Translations under genes and position numbers: made by a program | Part shown: in pieces, positions 12,291 through 23,365 of the stretch | How the letters are laid out: each line of letters opens with the position of its first letter | Numbering within the stretch: position 1 is the first letter of the stretch | Source of the DNA: Corallium rubrum | Lineage: Eukaryota > Cnidaria > Anthozoa > Scleralcyonacea > Coralliidae | Length of the DNA stretch: 64,000 bases | Assembly: GCA_964035015.1 (NCBI GenBank) | Contig: OZ035997.1 | Span: 81,293,269-81,357,268 of the forward strand | Direction: 5' to 3' | The notes under the pieces: model-generated | Seen by the model: only the letters and a program-made list of their open reading frames with translations | Databases searched by the model: none | What the model was told of the DNA's origin: nothing

Positions 12291-12782
12291 CTCAAGTTGG
12301 ACGGAAATCCTGATTAGTTCCCTGATGTTTTACGAAATTCCCAATATAAGCCCTGGGTATATAGAATTAAACATTACTATGACTTATCTCTTGATACAAT
12401 TGGCAAGGGTTTGACAGGGTAAACGCTATAGTATACAAGTAATAAACCACGATGTCTCTTGCTGTGACAAAACTATTAATGCAGTTCCAATAAGACATTG
12501 TCGATGGCTGTCGAGTTCCGCTCGATAACTGGAATAGTTTGTGCTGTTAACAGCGCCGATAAACTCATGAAAGAGCACTTCTTTCCTCGAGACCGCATGG
12601 CTACTGAAACCTTCATGACCTGGATGAATACTCCCACGAGAAAGTAAAGACATGATGTATTGTTCTTATCGTGAATTTTCCGTCGAGGAAGAACTTCGAG
12701 AAGCTCAACCAGAACCGAGTATCGAAGGCAGCGACCGCAGCGTAGTCACATCAGCTCATGTACGGATGACGTAATGCCGACA
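12291..12782. other. Left flank of the large transposon
   Basis: Continuous with copy B at 51,250-51,750, and nothing gene-like is seen. It ends at the target site of the 10.8-kb element. Confidence 0.6.
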
Positions 12783-12789
12783 AACAAAC
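12783..12789 (+). repeat. Target-site duplication, left copy
   Basis: AACAAAC directly before the left inverted repeat. It matches 23,616-23,622 exactly and occurs once at the empty site 51,751-51,757. Confidence 0.88.
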
Positions 12790-13039
12790 CACGGGCTTTA
12801 GGAAAGGCTCAGTATGGCTCGAGTGAAAAGTTGTTTCAGCATACGATTATAAACAAAAAATTGTGTATTTGTCTTACCTTAATGTTCAATGAACTTTCTT
12901 ATGTATGATACAAAGTCTATGGTATCTTGAAATACGTTACAATCGCTTCGCAGTCTTCCCACATTCACTGAATATCCTTCGATTTGAACGGCCATGTTTA
13001 CTAGGCCCAATCCTTCAAACTGTCACGCGGCTTACGAGT
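12790..13039 (+). repeat. Left terminal inverted repeat (250 bp)
   Basis: It matches the reverse complement of 23,366-23,615 without gaps. I see two mismatches: TCTTACC against TCTAACC, and TCTATGG against TCTAAGG. After a short divergent spacer, a further 26-bp block (13,048-13,073) matches 23,309-23,334 in reverse. Confidence 0.93.
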
Positions 13040-13047
13040 ATTCTTGA

Positions 13048-13073
13048 AACCCAAAAAACAAGAGGGTAGGATC
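13048..13073 (+). repeat. Subterminal inverted block, left
   Basis: This 26-base block (starting AACCCAAAAAACAAG) is repeated in reverse at 23,309-23,334, separated from the main repeat by unequal, unrelated spacers: 8 bases on the left and 31 on the right. Subterminal inverted motifs are known transposase- or enhancer-binding elements in P elements; that role here is inference. Confidence 0.8.
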
Positions 13074-13276
13074 AAAGTGGGTGTGGTACTCTTCTAAACC
13101 AATCAGCTATTTGGATTGCATACCATGTGATCTGTTTGAATCGTCAAGAGCGGGATGAACGTTCTGACGTCACAATAAACGTCAGAATTTTAAAAAATCG
13201 CCCGGTCGGAGCCTGGAAGCTATATTTTCCATGATATTTTCGCGCAAAATTCAAATTATTTAATTACATATTCGAA

Positions 13277-15644
13277 ATGCCGACACTGAATCCTGTTCTA
13301 AACTACGGACAAAAATACACGGACGAACAGTACAGAGTCCTGGAGTTATTTTCGAAAGGATTCAGTTTTTTCCTGACTGGTAAAGGTGGCACTGGGAAAT
13401 CCTTCGTGTTGAAAGGAATAATACAACATGCCCGAAACGAATTTGGACCAGAAGCGGTAGCAGTAACTGCTCCTACTGGAAAATCGGCTCTGAATATCGG
13501 TGGCCAAACGATTTACTCCTGGGCTGGTGTTGGTCTTGGGAAAGGAACGAGGTACCAACTTCTTGATAAAGTTCTAACCAACAAAGAATGTTGTGGGCGT
13601 TGGAAGAAATGTAAAGTGCTCATTATCGATGAAATATCTCTGCTTGGATTGGATTTGTTCGAAAAACTTGAGTTTATTGCTCGACGAATTAATAACACTG
13701 AATCACCCTTCGGAGGAATACAATTAATTTTTTCTGGAGACTTTTATCAAATTCCACCAGTCAATGAAGAAGGCCAGAAATTGGAATACTGTTTCCAGTC
13801 ACCAATGTGGTTGAAATGTCTTGACTTTTCGGCTGAAATTCAACAAGTCATTAGACAATCCGAGCCAGAATTTTTAGCATTGCTTAACGAAATCCGACAA
13901 GGCGGCAGTCTATCATCTTTTGCAGTCAGTATGCTAAACTCTTTGACACGCCCCATAGAATGGATGCAAGGCGAAAAAGTTATCAAACTTTTTTCAACAC
14001 AAGAGCAAGTCCAAGATGAAAACAACAAGATGTTGGATTCATTACCTGGAAATACCCATGTTTTTAATTCCATTGATGGAGGAAATCAAAAAAGCATGGT
14101 CGATAAGAAATGCCCAGCATCAAAAACTATCTTGTTAAAGATTGGTGCACCTGTTATGCTGATCAAAAACTCACCTAATGTGGAACTTGTCAATGGGTCA
14201 CTTGGAACCGTGGTTGGATTTGTGCACAACTATCCACAGGTGCTGTTTGAAAATGGCAAAACAATAGTTGTGCGGGAGTACACTTGGTCAATATGTGATG
14301 GTCAAGGAGTTGCCAAATCTACTCGACGACAATTGCCTATCCTTCTAGCCTGGGCAATCACCATCCATAAATGTCAAGGGCTAACTCTCCCTAAAGGAGA
14401 AATTAGCCTGTCCAAGTTATTTGTTCAAGGTCAAGCTTATGTTGCTTTGTCTAGAATAACAACACTCAGTGGTGTTCATGTTTTACCAGGATTTGACCTG
14501 AAGTTACCCCCTGTAAGTAAATGTGTCCAGCAGTTCTACAAAGAAGGTGTGGTACCAGTTGATGCTGTCAACTGTTTGAACAACATCCCTATACGTATGG
14601 TTACAGCTGACCAACCAGAAGAGAGCTTGAACAAAATACAAGACGGGAAAGCTGAACCTGCTATAGCAAATGACTGGAAACACATTCTTCCACTTCCAGC
14701 AACAGTAAAGGTTGACCAACTACTACATGGTATGGTTGATGACAAAATGAATTCACAAGAAACTAAATCATTACTAATGGATATTGGTTTTGGTAAAAAG
14801 ACTGTTCCCCCAATGCTTCTCAATTTTATCTGTCACAGTTGGATGAAACTGGACAAGTTGGTAACAAGGCCAACCACTGATGAAGTTGTAGTTGTGTTGA
14901 AAAAGAATTGGGTTGGCTATGCTGGAGCCCTTCATAAATTGAAAATATCAAGAGATTTGTCCAACAGATGGATCGAAGTCTTGATATCTTCTAAAGTGTC
15001 TGTTGGAGAGAGGATTTTGAATTCAGTACAACGGTCTGCAATGGTACGACTACTTGACAGGCTGCATGCAATGCTTATAGGTAAGTGACATTGTGCTTTT
15101 GTTATTGAAAAACCCCACCATCCCACCCAGGGAAATGTGGAGCATTATATCTTTCAAAATAGATAGGAGAAAATTACCCACTTTTGTGGGCCATTGTACA
15201 GTACCAGTTGTCCCATTATGCCCCTCTGTGACTGCATGCATGTACAATGTAAAAATAGGCAGTCAATGACTGCATGTGGCTATAATAATAAGTAAAAAAA
15301 TAATTTGCTTTCTCTGTAGATTCTATTTATCATGATTGCCATGATGAAAGGAATGAAGTCAGTGACACCACTGAAGAAATTCCTCCCAATGTCCATATTT
15401 ACACCAAGGAATGTCAAAGCAAAATCAGGTAGATAACAGTTCTATTATAACATAAATTTTAAGTAATGTTTACATGTATTGTGGCCTATATAATTGTAAT
15501 AAATTATTTTTAAATTATTATTACAGGTACATAGCAGGATGGGCAGTCAGAAAGGAGATAGCTGCATGTAACAGTTACCTATCTAAAAACAAGGGTTCAA
15601 AGTCTAAAAAGACCAATAACAGATTGCAAAAAGAAGAAAAATAA
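13277..15644 (+). CDS. PIF1-family DNA helicase, exons 1-3
   Basis: Exons are 13,277-15,080, 15,320-15,428 and 15,527-15,644, with consensus GT-AG borders and agreeing phases; as spelled the product is 676 residues. The first 400 or so residues form an SF1B PIF1-like helicase: Walker A GKGGTGKS (35-42), motif Ia TAPTGKSALNIGG (64-76), Walker B IIDEISLL (116-123), motif III GDFYQIPPV (154-162), and motifs V and VI (AITIHKCQGLTL near 360-371, AYVALSRI near 387-395). All key residues are present, so it should be an active ATP-driven 5'-3' helicase. Residues about 430-600 match nothing I know. Exons 2-3 add a segment with YIAGWAVRK, resembling the C-terminal region of P/THAP9-type transposases. 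The stop at 15,642 comes 14 bases before a strong donor (GTAAGA at 15,659). One extra A in the A-run near 15,627-15,631 would keep the frame open into the exon at 16,052, so a frameshift or sequence error is likely. The start ATG is the first in frame, 238 bases inside the left repeat. Confidence 0.88.
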
Positions 15645-16051
15645 AATTTGTTCTGAAGGTAAGACTTTATGATCAGAAAGATTTTACTTACAGAAACATC
15701 AGAAATTCAACGTTCTAGAATGCTTCCTATTTATCAGGAGTAATGTCCAAAAATATGAAGAATTTACCAGGAAACAAGAGAATGTTTTCAATGAATGTAT
15801 ATAGAAGAATTGTGGTGGGTTAATTAGGAATATAATGCAATGTGGCCGGGCAACACTATTGAAAATTGTTGCACTCTGGAAAAACACCAGGTTTGACAAC
15901 ATGCCAATTGTTTAGCAATATTGTATTCTGCCTATCATGGTCACACAATAAATTTTATTCAGAAGAGGGTAGAGCTCAGTTAGAAAAAAATCAAACCTTG
16001 AAAATAAAAGATGTTTTCAATTATAATTATGGAACTTTAATGTATTTTTAG

Positions 16052-17128
16052 AAGTTTACTCAATCACAGAGTCAACTGGAAGCTGAATCCAAGCACCAAG
16101 CCAGCCTTCAGTATATCCAGTCACATAACAGAGGGGGTTTGGCGAATGTCTCAGATGATTTGTATGAATTTACTTTATCTGTGGAGACTTCGTGTAAACA
16201 GCATTTTAATGTCAATTCATTTCACAAGCACAAGTGGGACTCATGCAAAATTGGACGTGAAGAAGTAAGGAAAGATCCAATGGTTACAATAGCTTTCAAC
16301 AAATTAATGTCTACTATTGATGCAGATGAGAGTGGTGACAGTACCATTGATGCTAATGTGAAAGGAGCTATTCAAAGCAGGATCATGAAAAGATACCTCA
16401 ATATGAGATGCAAAGAGTTTGTGAAAGTGATTAAAAGAGAAATGAAATGTGAGAAGAGCAAAGAACATAGGAAGAAAGTGCAAGAAAAGAAAAACAAAGC
16501 TAAAAATGGAGGCAAAGATGTTTTACGTCAATTAACGGAGGATCATTGTGATAACAAGACTGCAGCATTCTTTACATTAAAAGTCATGGCAGCTAAAGGT
16601 AAGAACAATTTTACCAAAATGACAAAAAATGAACTTCATTTTATTTGTCATTTGTTTGGAATAAAATTCAAGGAATCTGAAACTAAAGACAAACTTTCTT
16701 CAGTTCTAATTAACAAAATCAATTATGCACAAGAAATGACCCACCCCACCAGGTGTACCACTGAAGAACTAAATGCAATACATGCAAGGAAAAACAAGAA
16801 ATGTGCATCATGTGATGCCAATAGAGAAGTGTTAGGAACACTGACAAACATTGCTAATGTTTCCAACTCAGTGCAAGCTTCTCAACTGCCTTTGCACTCA
16901 GTTCCACCAAATAACTTGCCAATGAGAAACAATCCTGAAGCAACAACTAAAGTACGTCGAAAACAATTTAGACCAACTGATGGCCAGAAAACAATTCTTC
17001 AACAAGATCATTCAAATGGAATAACAGCTGAAGTGATAAAGCAAAGGGCAGCAGAATTTACGGTTGATGTATCGCAGATTCGATCATGGCATAAACGTTT
17101 TAGACTAAAAGAAAAATCTCGGGCATGA
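16052..17128 (+). CDS. Transposase-C-terminus-like, SAP-like and homeodomain-like exon
   Basis: An open frame of 358 codons begins at a splice acceptor (AG at 16,050-16,051) and has no good ATG near its start, so it is best read as the last exon of the helicase gene, out of frame by one base as spelled. It begins with SHNRGGLANVSDDLYEF, like the RGGL...SD.L..F motif near the end of many transposases. A lysine-rich stretch (16,380-16,510) follows, then a SAP-like helix pair (about 16,606-16,730, KMTKNELHFICHLFGIKF) and a CASC motif near 16,803. The C terminus (about 16,950-17,125) looks like a homeodomain: a basic arm RRKQFRPT and a last helix VSQIRSWHKRFRLKEK in the place of WFQNRR. These point to DNA binding. 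With the upstream exons the product would be about 1,040 residues. A separate gene is the alternative. Domain assignments are by eye. Confidence 0.72.
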   Translation, partial: KFTQSQSQLEAESKHQASLQYIQSHNRGGLANVSDDLYEFTLSVETSCKQHFNVNSFHKHKWDSCKIGREEVRKDPMVTIAFNKLMSTIDADESGDSTIDANVKGAIQSRIMKRYLNMRCKEFVKVIKREMKCEKSKEHRKKVQEKKNKAKNGGKDVLRQLTEDHCDNKTAAFFTLKVMAAKGKNNFTKMTKNELHFICHLFGIKFKESETKDKLSSVLINKINYAQEMTHPTRCTTEELNAIHARKNKKCASCDANREVLGTLTNIANVSNSVQASQLPLHSVPPNNLPMRNNPEATTKVRRKQFRPTDGQKTILQQDHSNGITAEVIKQRAAEFTVDVSQIRSWHKRFRLKEKSRA

Positions 17129-17769
17129 AAATATTTATACAAGACCCCTTGCAAACTGGAAAGCATGGGAAACAATTAGATTTACAACAAAAGAAAACAA
17201 TGCACAGAAAGCAATTTGCTCTCCATTTGTTGTTCTAAGTGTTTTTGGCCCAGCTGCTAACCTATGGCCCATACATGTACAGTATATAAGTATTATACAT
17301 ATATACATATTATGTATATGTACAGGGTATCCAAAAAAAATAACTCCATCAGATACAACTACCAGTAATGACCTTTTTTTCAAAACTAAACATGCCAGGC
17401 ATGTTTATATAAAAGCCCTAGGTTCTGATTTTATACACTTCTAATGATCTGGTGCCATATGTAGCTGGCTTTTTCTGTTCTGTTGTTTTTCAAACAATTA
17501 CAGATATAGCAAGAATTATTGGCTTTTGGGTTGGCATACCATTACCCATCCATTGTATTGGGGATCATTCTTTTAAAAGGACATACTGTACAGCTACATG
17601 TAGTTTGTATAAAGTATAGGTACAAGTATAAATAGTTATATAAATGTAATGCAGACTGTTTTTACAGTCTTATATGGTTCATCATTTGCTGATACAGTTG
17701 TTATTTCCATTTAGCATTTAATCAGTTGAAGAAACTTATCTGTAAAATGTGTGTTGATTATTCTTTATG
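17129..17769. other. Convergent intergenic region of the transposon
   Basis: It separates the 3' ends of the plus-strand helicase gene and the minus-strand transposase. I see no gene; both 3' untranslated regions should lie here. Confidence 0.6.
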
Positions 17770-20700
17770 TTACTTGGCAGAATTCCCATTTGAAATTGTA
17801 AGATGTGATAGTCGGACAATCCCATTGATACCTGAACCTGTTAATGTAATATAACACAAGTGTATATTATAATTAATTAAAAGATTTTTTGTAGTTTTCA
17901 GCACATATACATGTGTATATTTATTTATCTCTGTTTATTTATAGTAATTAGAGCTTTTGGCCTGTGCATAGGCGGTATATAACTAACAATTTTAATTATT
18001 TTATATTTTTAATTACATTCTGTTATGGATAATGTAGAATATACACACATTTCACTTACCATATTGAAGTTCTGTTGGGTTGTTGTTTTGCCCATTTTGG
18101 GCCCTTTGCCTTCCAAAAAATTGTTCAAGGTTATCCTGATTTGTTCTGTTGCTTCTGATTTCACATCCTGGGAATAAGACGAACAAGGTTTCACAGTACT
18201 TCTGAAAGGCAAATACCATAGAGCGGATATCAAAGCTTAGTTTCTTTGATATAAACATCTTTTCTCGAACCTTGGCCCGCATTCCATGTGAATTCTCTTC
18301 AACCCATGTAGCCCAATCGTCAAACCAGGATGCACATGATAGATTTTCTGAAAACCGTGAATCGTCTAACGATCTATGTACAAAAAAAATAAATTATCCA
18401 AGTATCCAACTATGTGTAGGTGAATAAATAGGTCAAGGTGTACCTGTACGGAGCTTTGCTTTTAAAATTCTTCAGTAATGTGGAAGTTACTTTAAGTAAC
18501 TCAATAGTCTTGTCGAACGTTGACACCGTTTCGCCTGTGATATTCTCTATGTGTTCTTTGTGATACTATAATGATAAAATAAAGCATGTTACGGCAAGGA
18601 TTTAAGCTTACTTGTAGAAAATAGAAATGTAGTGGTCTTACTTTTATACGTGACTATCACTAGAGTATCATACACGCTGCAGTCGAAATTGGTATGGGAT
18701 ATTCCAGGAACGCCATTACCAGGAACCAGGTCAATTTCAGTCACGTGACCATGCAAATTTCACTAATTCACTCAGTACGTACCTGAATAATTTCCATCAT
18801 TTCTACGCCAAGGACGTCATCTGCAAGATGATTTCGCATCCGACTGGCAGAATTTAGATAGAAATGGTCATCTGTTAGTTTTCGAAATGTGCTGATGGAA
18901 TTCGTTTTGTCGTGATTATAAGCATCAACCCAGTGCTTCCAGAGAATTTCCTTCCCATCATATCTGAAATGCCGAGGTGTTTTCCCACTTGAGCTACTCT
19001 TCTCCAGGTTATTCCTAATCTTTTTGAAGTTGTGCTGATTAGAATGAAAAGCGCACCGTAAGTTTATTGAAGAGAATTTAGGTGGATCAATATAAGTGTA
19101 CTGTATATTTTGCTAATTTAAACCTGAGCCTATAATTTTACATGTAATACGACCTATAATAGAACAACATATTTTATTGCAAAAATTTTTTGTATATTTA
19201 TATATTGAAAGGTTAGGAGATGGTTAAGGGTATTATAAACATTTTAGTTTATTATTATTTTGTGTTTGGAAAGTCAAACATCGTAAATATTTACTCACAG
19301 AAGAATCCATCATGAATGAGTGTGCTTCACCACTGTACGGATTTGTTGTGGTGAACGAAGAAGATACAGCATCTTTATCATCTTCAAAATGCATAGATAT
19401 AAAAGCCCTATTGGCCTGTGCCCCATCACAAACAGCCATATGAACATAGAACTTTATTTCTTGTAAAGCCTGAACTATGTCCCAGTATGTGTGAAACAAA
19501 GTAACTGGATCGACTTGTGCTGTTGGATAATATGATACAGGGAATTCAAAACCTTCACAGCCAACAAAAGTGAATTGTAAAATATGGGTTGCCATTTCAG
19601 CTTTGGGTTCCTTACCTATCAATTACAAATTATACCATATAATCACATGCAATATAATAAATTTTCATGCATTTAACAAAATGTGACATCCAAACTAGCA
19701 CAGTACTGTACATAATACAGTATTATCAGTATTATTAACTAACATTTGAATATCAATGATTGTATTTTTTCATTCATCTCCCCTATGTTGACGAGACCAC
19801 ACAATTCAAATGTGTCACCAATCTTGCGGAGTTGTAGATCTCCCTGAGAAAAATATAAAATAACATATGGGCCTGGTTAAACAATGTATGTGTGATATCC
19901 ACTATGAATTGTAGTAAAAATTTATATTATGTATGAAAGGGATATTAATTATAAGCAACAAATAGAGTTTGCCTGAAGAGACATTTCATCAAACATCACA
20001 TAACCATGCTTCCCTGCCACACTGACACATTCTTTTTGAGCTTGAGCAACCATCCAGTCAAAGTGTTCCTTGCAAATACCATGTTTCTGGAGAACTTTAT
20101 TTTTTACACTTCTTAAATACCTCCCTGTAAAAGAAATTTAAATGTCAATATACATGTATATAGTCTGATCGAGTTCTTAGGCTGTATAGATAATTAACAG
20201 ATTGATAGTTTTATTTTCTATGTTATAGCTAGCTGTTATGCATGTCTATATACAAATTGTACTGATTATTCCATTTATTCAAATGTATGAAGCAATCCCT
20301 ACTCAGGTATGTATGTACTACTGTTATATTAGTAGAAATCACATGATTGTTTATTTTTAAATTACCCATTCCTACTGAGGAAAGCCTTGATTATTTTATT
20401 GTGGCCAATACGACACAATTTTATGTAACATCAGAGGGAACTGACCATGGACTGGTTGGGGTTGGGCTATGCAAGGAATCAGGATTAATAGCTTAATAAC
20501 ATGTATAATGTTAAGCCATTTGTATGTATATATAGGAATGATGGTAAGAAAAACAATCAAATTTGAGAATTACATATAAATGGTATAAATTATATGCTTT
20601 ATAGTACCCACATAGAACACCATACTTGCCAAACTGATATAAAATCAGTCATTGTGTAAATTAAGGTAAACATTTACCTGAAGGGAGTTTAATATACCCA

Positions 20701-23110
20701 GCATCTCTAAACTCTTCATATCCCTGTTTACTTCTTTGCCATAAACGAAGACATATTTCAAGAAACCTGTATAAGGGTTAAATTTGTATTAATATTTACA
20801 ATTTATTTTTTTTTACAGTTGCTTTTTATATATTGTAACTAGTTATCTGAGATGTCTTTGTAAAACACTTTACAGTGATGTTGGCAATCCTCAATAAAGA
20901 TGATAATAGATTATTATTATTATTATTATTACATTAAATCATGTTGTGCTTTACAAACCTTGGGTGCCAAACTGTTTTTCCAGACTGGAGTACTTCCCTC
21001 TGGATTGACCAAAAAAAGCATCATCATCAAGAGTACCAGTTGAATCACAGTGCTTTTCTGTTTCTTTCATTTCATCATCAAGTTGGTTGAACATAATTTT
21101 TAAGTCATCATTGTCACTTTTTGTTAATGTTAGCATTTTTTTTTCTTCTTCCCTTTTCTTTTTTGCATATTTTTCTCTTCTCTCAGCATTGATTGTCCGT
21201 CTATGTTGATCTGCACATCTTTTCATTTTCTCAGCATCAGACAAAAATCTCCAGTTTGAAGTACTTGAGCTTTTGGATTTTTGAATTTCTTTGTCAGTTT
21301 TGTTTGTGTTAGCTTTGGATTTATATAATGAATTGCATAGAATTATGTTCAGTTTTGAGCATGATTGGCATCTAACACTTTTGCAATTTTTAGTGACAAG
21401 ATATTGACAGCTGGTAGACCGTATTATTTGAAACGTTTGCAACTGACTGTTGGACATTGTTTCTAATTTTCCTGTTATCTTTCCTTTTTGATCTACACAT
21501 GGCTTTACATGATCGAATTCTTTGTTGTCACAACCAGGGCATAAAATACTTCCTATACCAATAGTGTGGAGTAATTTATCCAAATCCAATACAATAACTA
21601 ATTTGGCAGCAACAATATTTGAGAAAATCTCACAATTAAGATCTGTTCCATGAATTTTTACTTGCCAAGTATGATCTGTGTTGATGGTAATACTTCTGGC
21701 TACCTGGATTCCATTTATAAGCTCCTTATCAAAATATATGAATTTGAGACTTTGCTCTGTATTTTCAACCAACAACCAATTAATGAATGATATAGATGAA
21801 CTGGACACATTACTGAAATGGTTTGCAAGTTTTCCAATAGTTAATATACTGGTTGTTGTGGGTTGAATATGAACTTCAAATGGAGAGGATGACATGACCA
21901 AGTTCTGATTGACTTCCAGATTTGAATAATATGCTATAAATATACATTTGTTATTATAAGTTTATACATTGAGTTATGGTCATGTCTTTTTTTTAAAAAA
22001 CCTTTCACCTTTAATGAGTTATATTTATATATTTCATTGTGATGTCATGCATATATACAGTAGAAAACACATATAAGAACCTAGTGATTAAGAACTTGTA
22101 GACTATTTTTTTTTTATTTAAACCCCCATTAAATAAGAACATGTTGAGCCTAACAATTGAAACAGGCTGTTATTTGGAAAATTAACCAGACCAGGTGGTC
22201 CAGGCATGAATCAGAGACAGTTTAAAAATAATTTAGTGTTGTTGTAGTGTTGTTGGGCATAAACAACCTGAAATAGATCAGAGGACCTAGGGTGTGTGTA
22301 CAGTTTTTACTTAGAATGTGGTGTATAATTCTTTTATATATTAATTAACAAAGAGACTACAACTAAACAGTTCTTTGACCAATAGCAAGAAAATATGAAC
22401 CTATTGAAAAACCTAAATAGCCTAAATTCTCAACAGACACCAAATATATAAGAACCTTTTTGAGCTAACGTTCTTATACACAGGTTTTCACTGTATTCAA
22501 TCAAATCAAATAAATCATTTTAGAGCAGATTAATTACATATCTACTTTAATACTATACAATAAATGTAAAGCTTATACAGCAAAAACCTGCTTGTAAAAT
22601 CTGGCTACTTAGGTTCTTAAATAAGTTCTATATATTTTTTGGCTCAATGTTGCTGGTAAAAAATAGGAAAACTAATATGACCGTGTTTCATTTGTTAAAC
22701 TAAATGGTGACACAGATCCTTATAAGATTAAGCTTATGTTAAACCTACTTGCTTTCGATCCAGAAGCAGTTTTCACTCTCTTACTTAGAAGAGAAGGGAA
22801 GATTTCATGCAGAAGTTTTGCAAAAAGAAGATTTGATAATGGCGTTCGTTTGTACATGCTGCATGTTCGTACGTAGGCAGTATACGCAGTATTCAGCGAT
22901 AAGCCATCACAGTTGTTGTTCAAAATAACACATTTGCGAGTTATATGGGCATCACTACAAATAATGAAGAATCATAATTTTAATATGCATATTTGATCTT
23001 GGACATATACTTCATTTATGTTGATTGTTAACTGTTTTTAGACTTGCTTACACGCTAAAATTTTCCTTCCCAAAATATAGTCCACTGTTGACACCTTTAC
23101 GTTCATCCAT
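17770..23110 (-). CDS. P-element/THAP9-like transposase, 11 exons, intact
   Basis: Exons in transcript order: 23,110-23,052; 22,954-22,749; 21,933-20,955; 20,766-20,678; 20,124-19,973; 19,843-19,744; 19,615-19,299; 19,034-18,783; 18,565-18,444; 18,373-18,060; 17,837-17,770. Lengths sum to 2,658 and every phase agrees, giving 885 residues with no stop. Residues about 30-97 resemble an RFX-type winged helix (FAKLLHEIFPSLLSKR, then SGSKATYYSNL). A Cys cluster (CPGC 220-223, C234, C264, C272, CQSC 277-280) may bind zinc, and 320-359 is strongly basic. Residues 415-448 (LWQRSKQG... IKLPSGRYLR) match the segment leading into the catalytic core of P/THAP9 transposases. The RNase H-like core shows FDEM (D490), VCDGAQANR (D592), DSSHNFKKIRNNL (D632) and DNLEQFFGRQRAQNG (E842), the expected acidic residues. 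Intron 5 uses a GC donor. The protein ends soon after E842 and lacks the usual C-terminal domain, which resembles exons of the plus-strand gene. It should cut and join the element ends; activity is inferred. Confidence 0.88.
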
Positions 23111-23308
23111 CTTTTCTGTACGGTTTGTTTATACTTTCAAACTTTCCCGCAAAATAATAATTCGAAAATCAAGCTCGCATATAAAGCGCCTGGCTAGGTG
23201 GACTGGGGCCGGGGACAGGTTGTTTTCCATATATGGAAGTTGGGGACACGTTTATGCCATATATGGTAGTGTCCTTTCATCTCGCTCTCGACGATGAAAA
23301 AATCCAAA

Positions 23309-23334
23309 GATCCTACCCTCTTGTTTTTTGGGTT
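23309..23334 (-). repeat. Subterminal inverted block, right
   Basis: Right-hand partner of 13,048-13,073, with no mismatch seen. Confidence 0.8.
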
Positions 23335-23365
23335 AAAAGCAGGACGTGTGACGTCATTATCTAGC

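Noticed and set aside
13277-15080. Helicase as part of a Helitron
   Set aside because: No Rep (HUH) motif, no TC...CTAG ends at the element borders, and long inverted repeats with a target duplication instead.
13277-15644. Helicase as the host's conserved PIF1 gene
   Set aside because: It lies wholly between the inverted repeats of an element absent from copy B, and its downstream exons look transposase-related.
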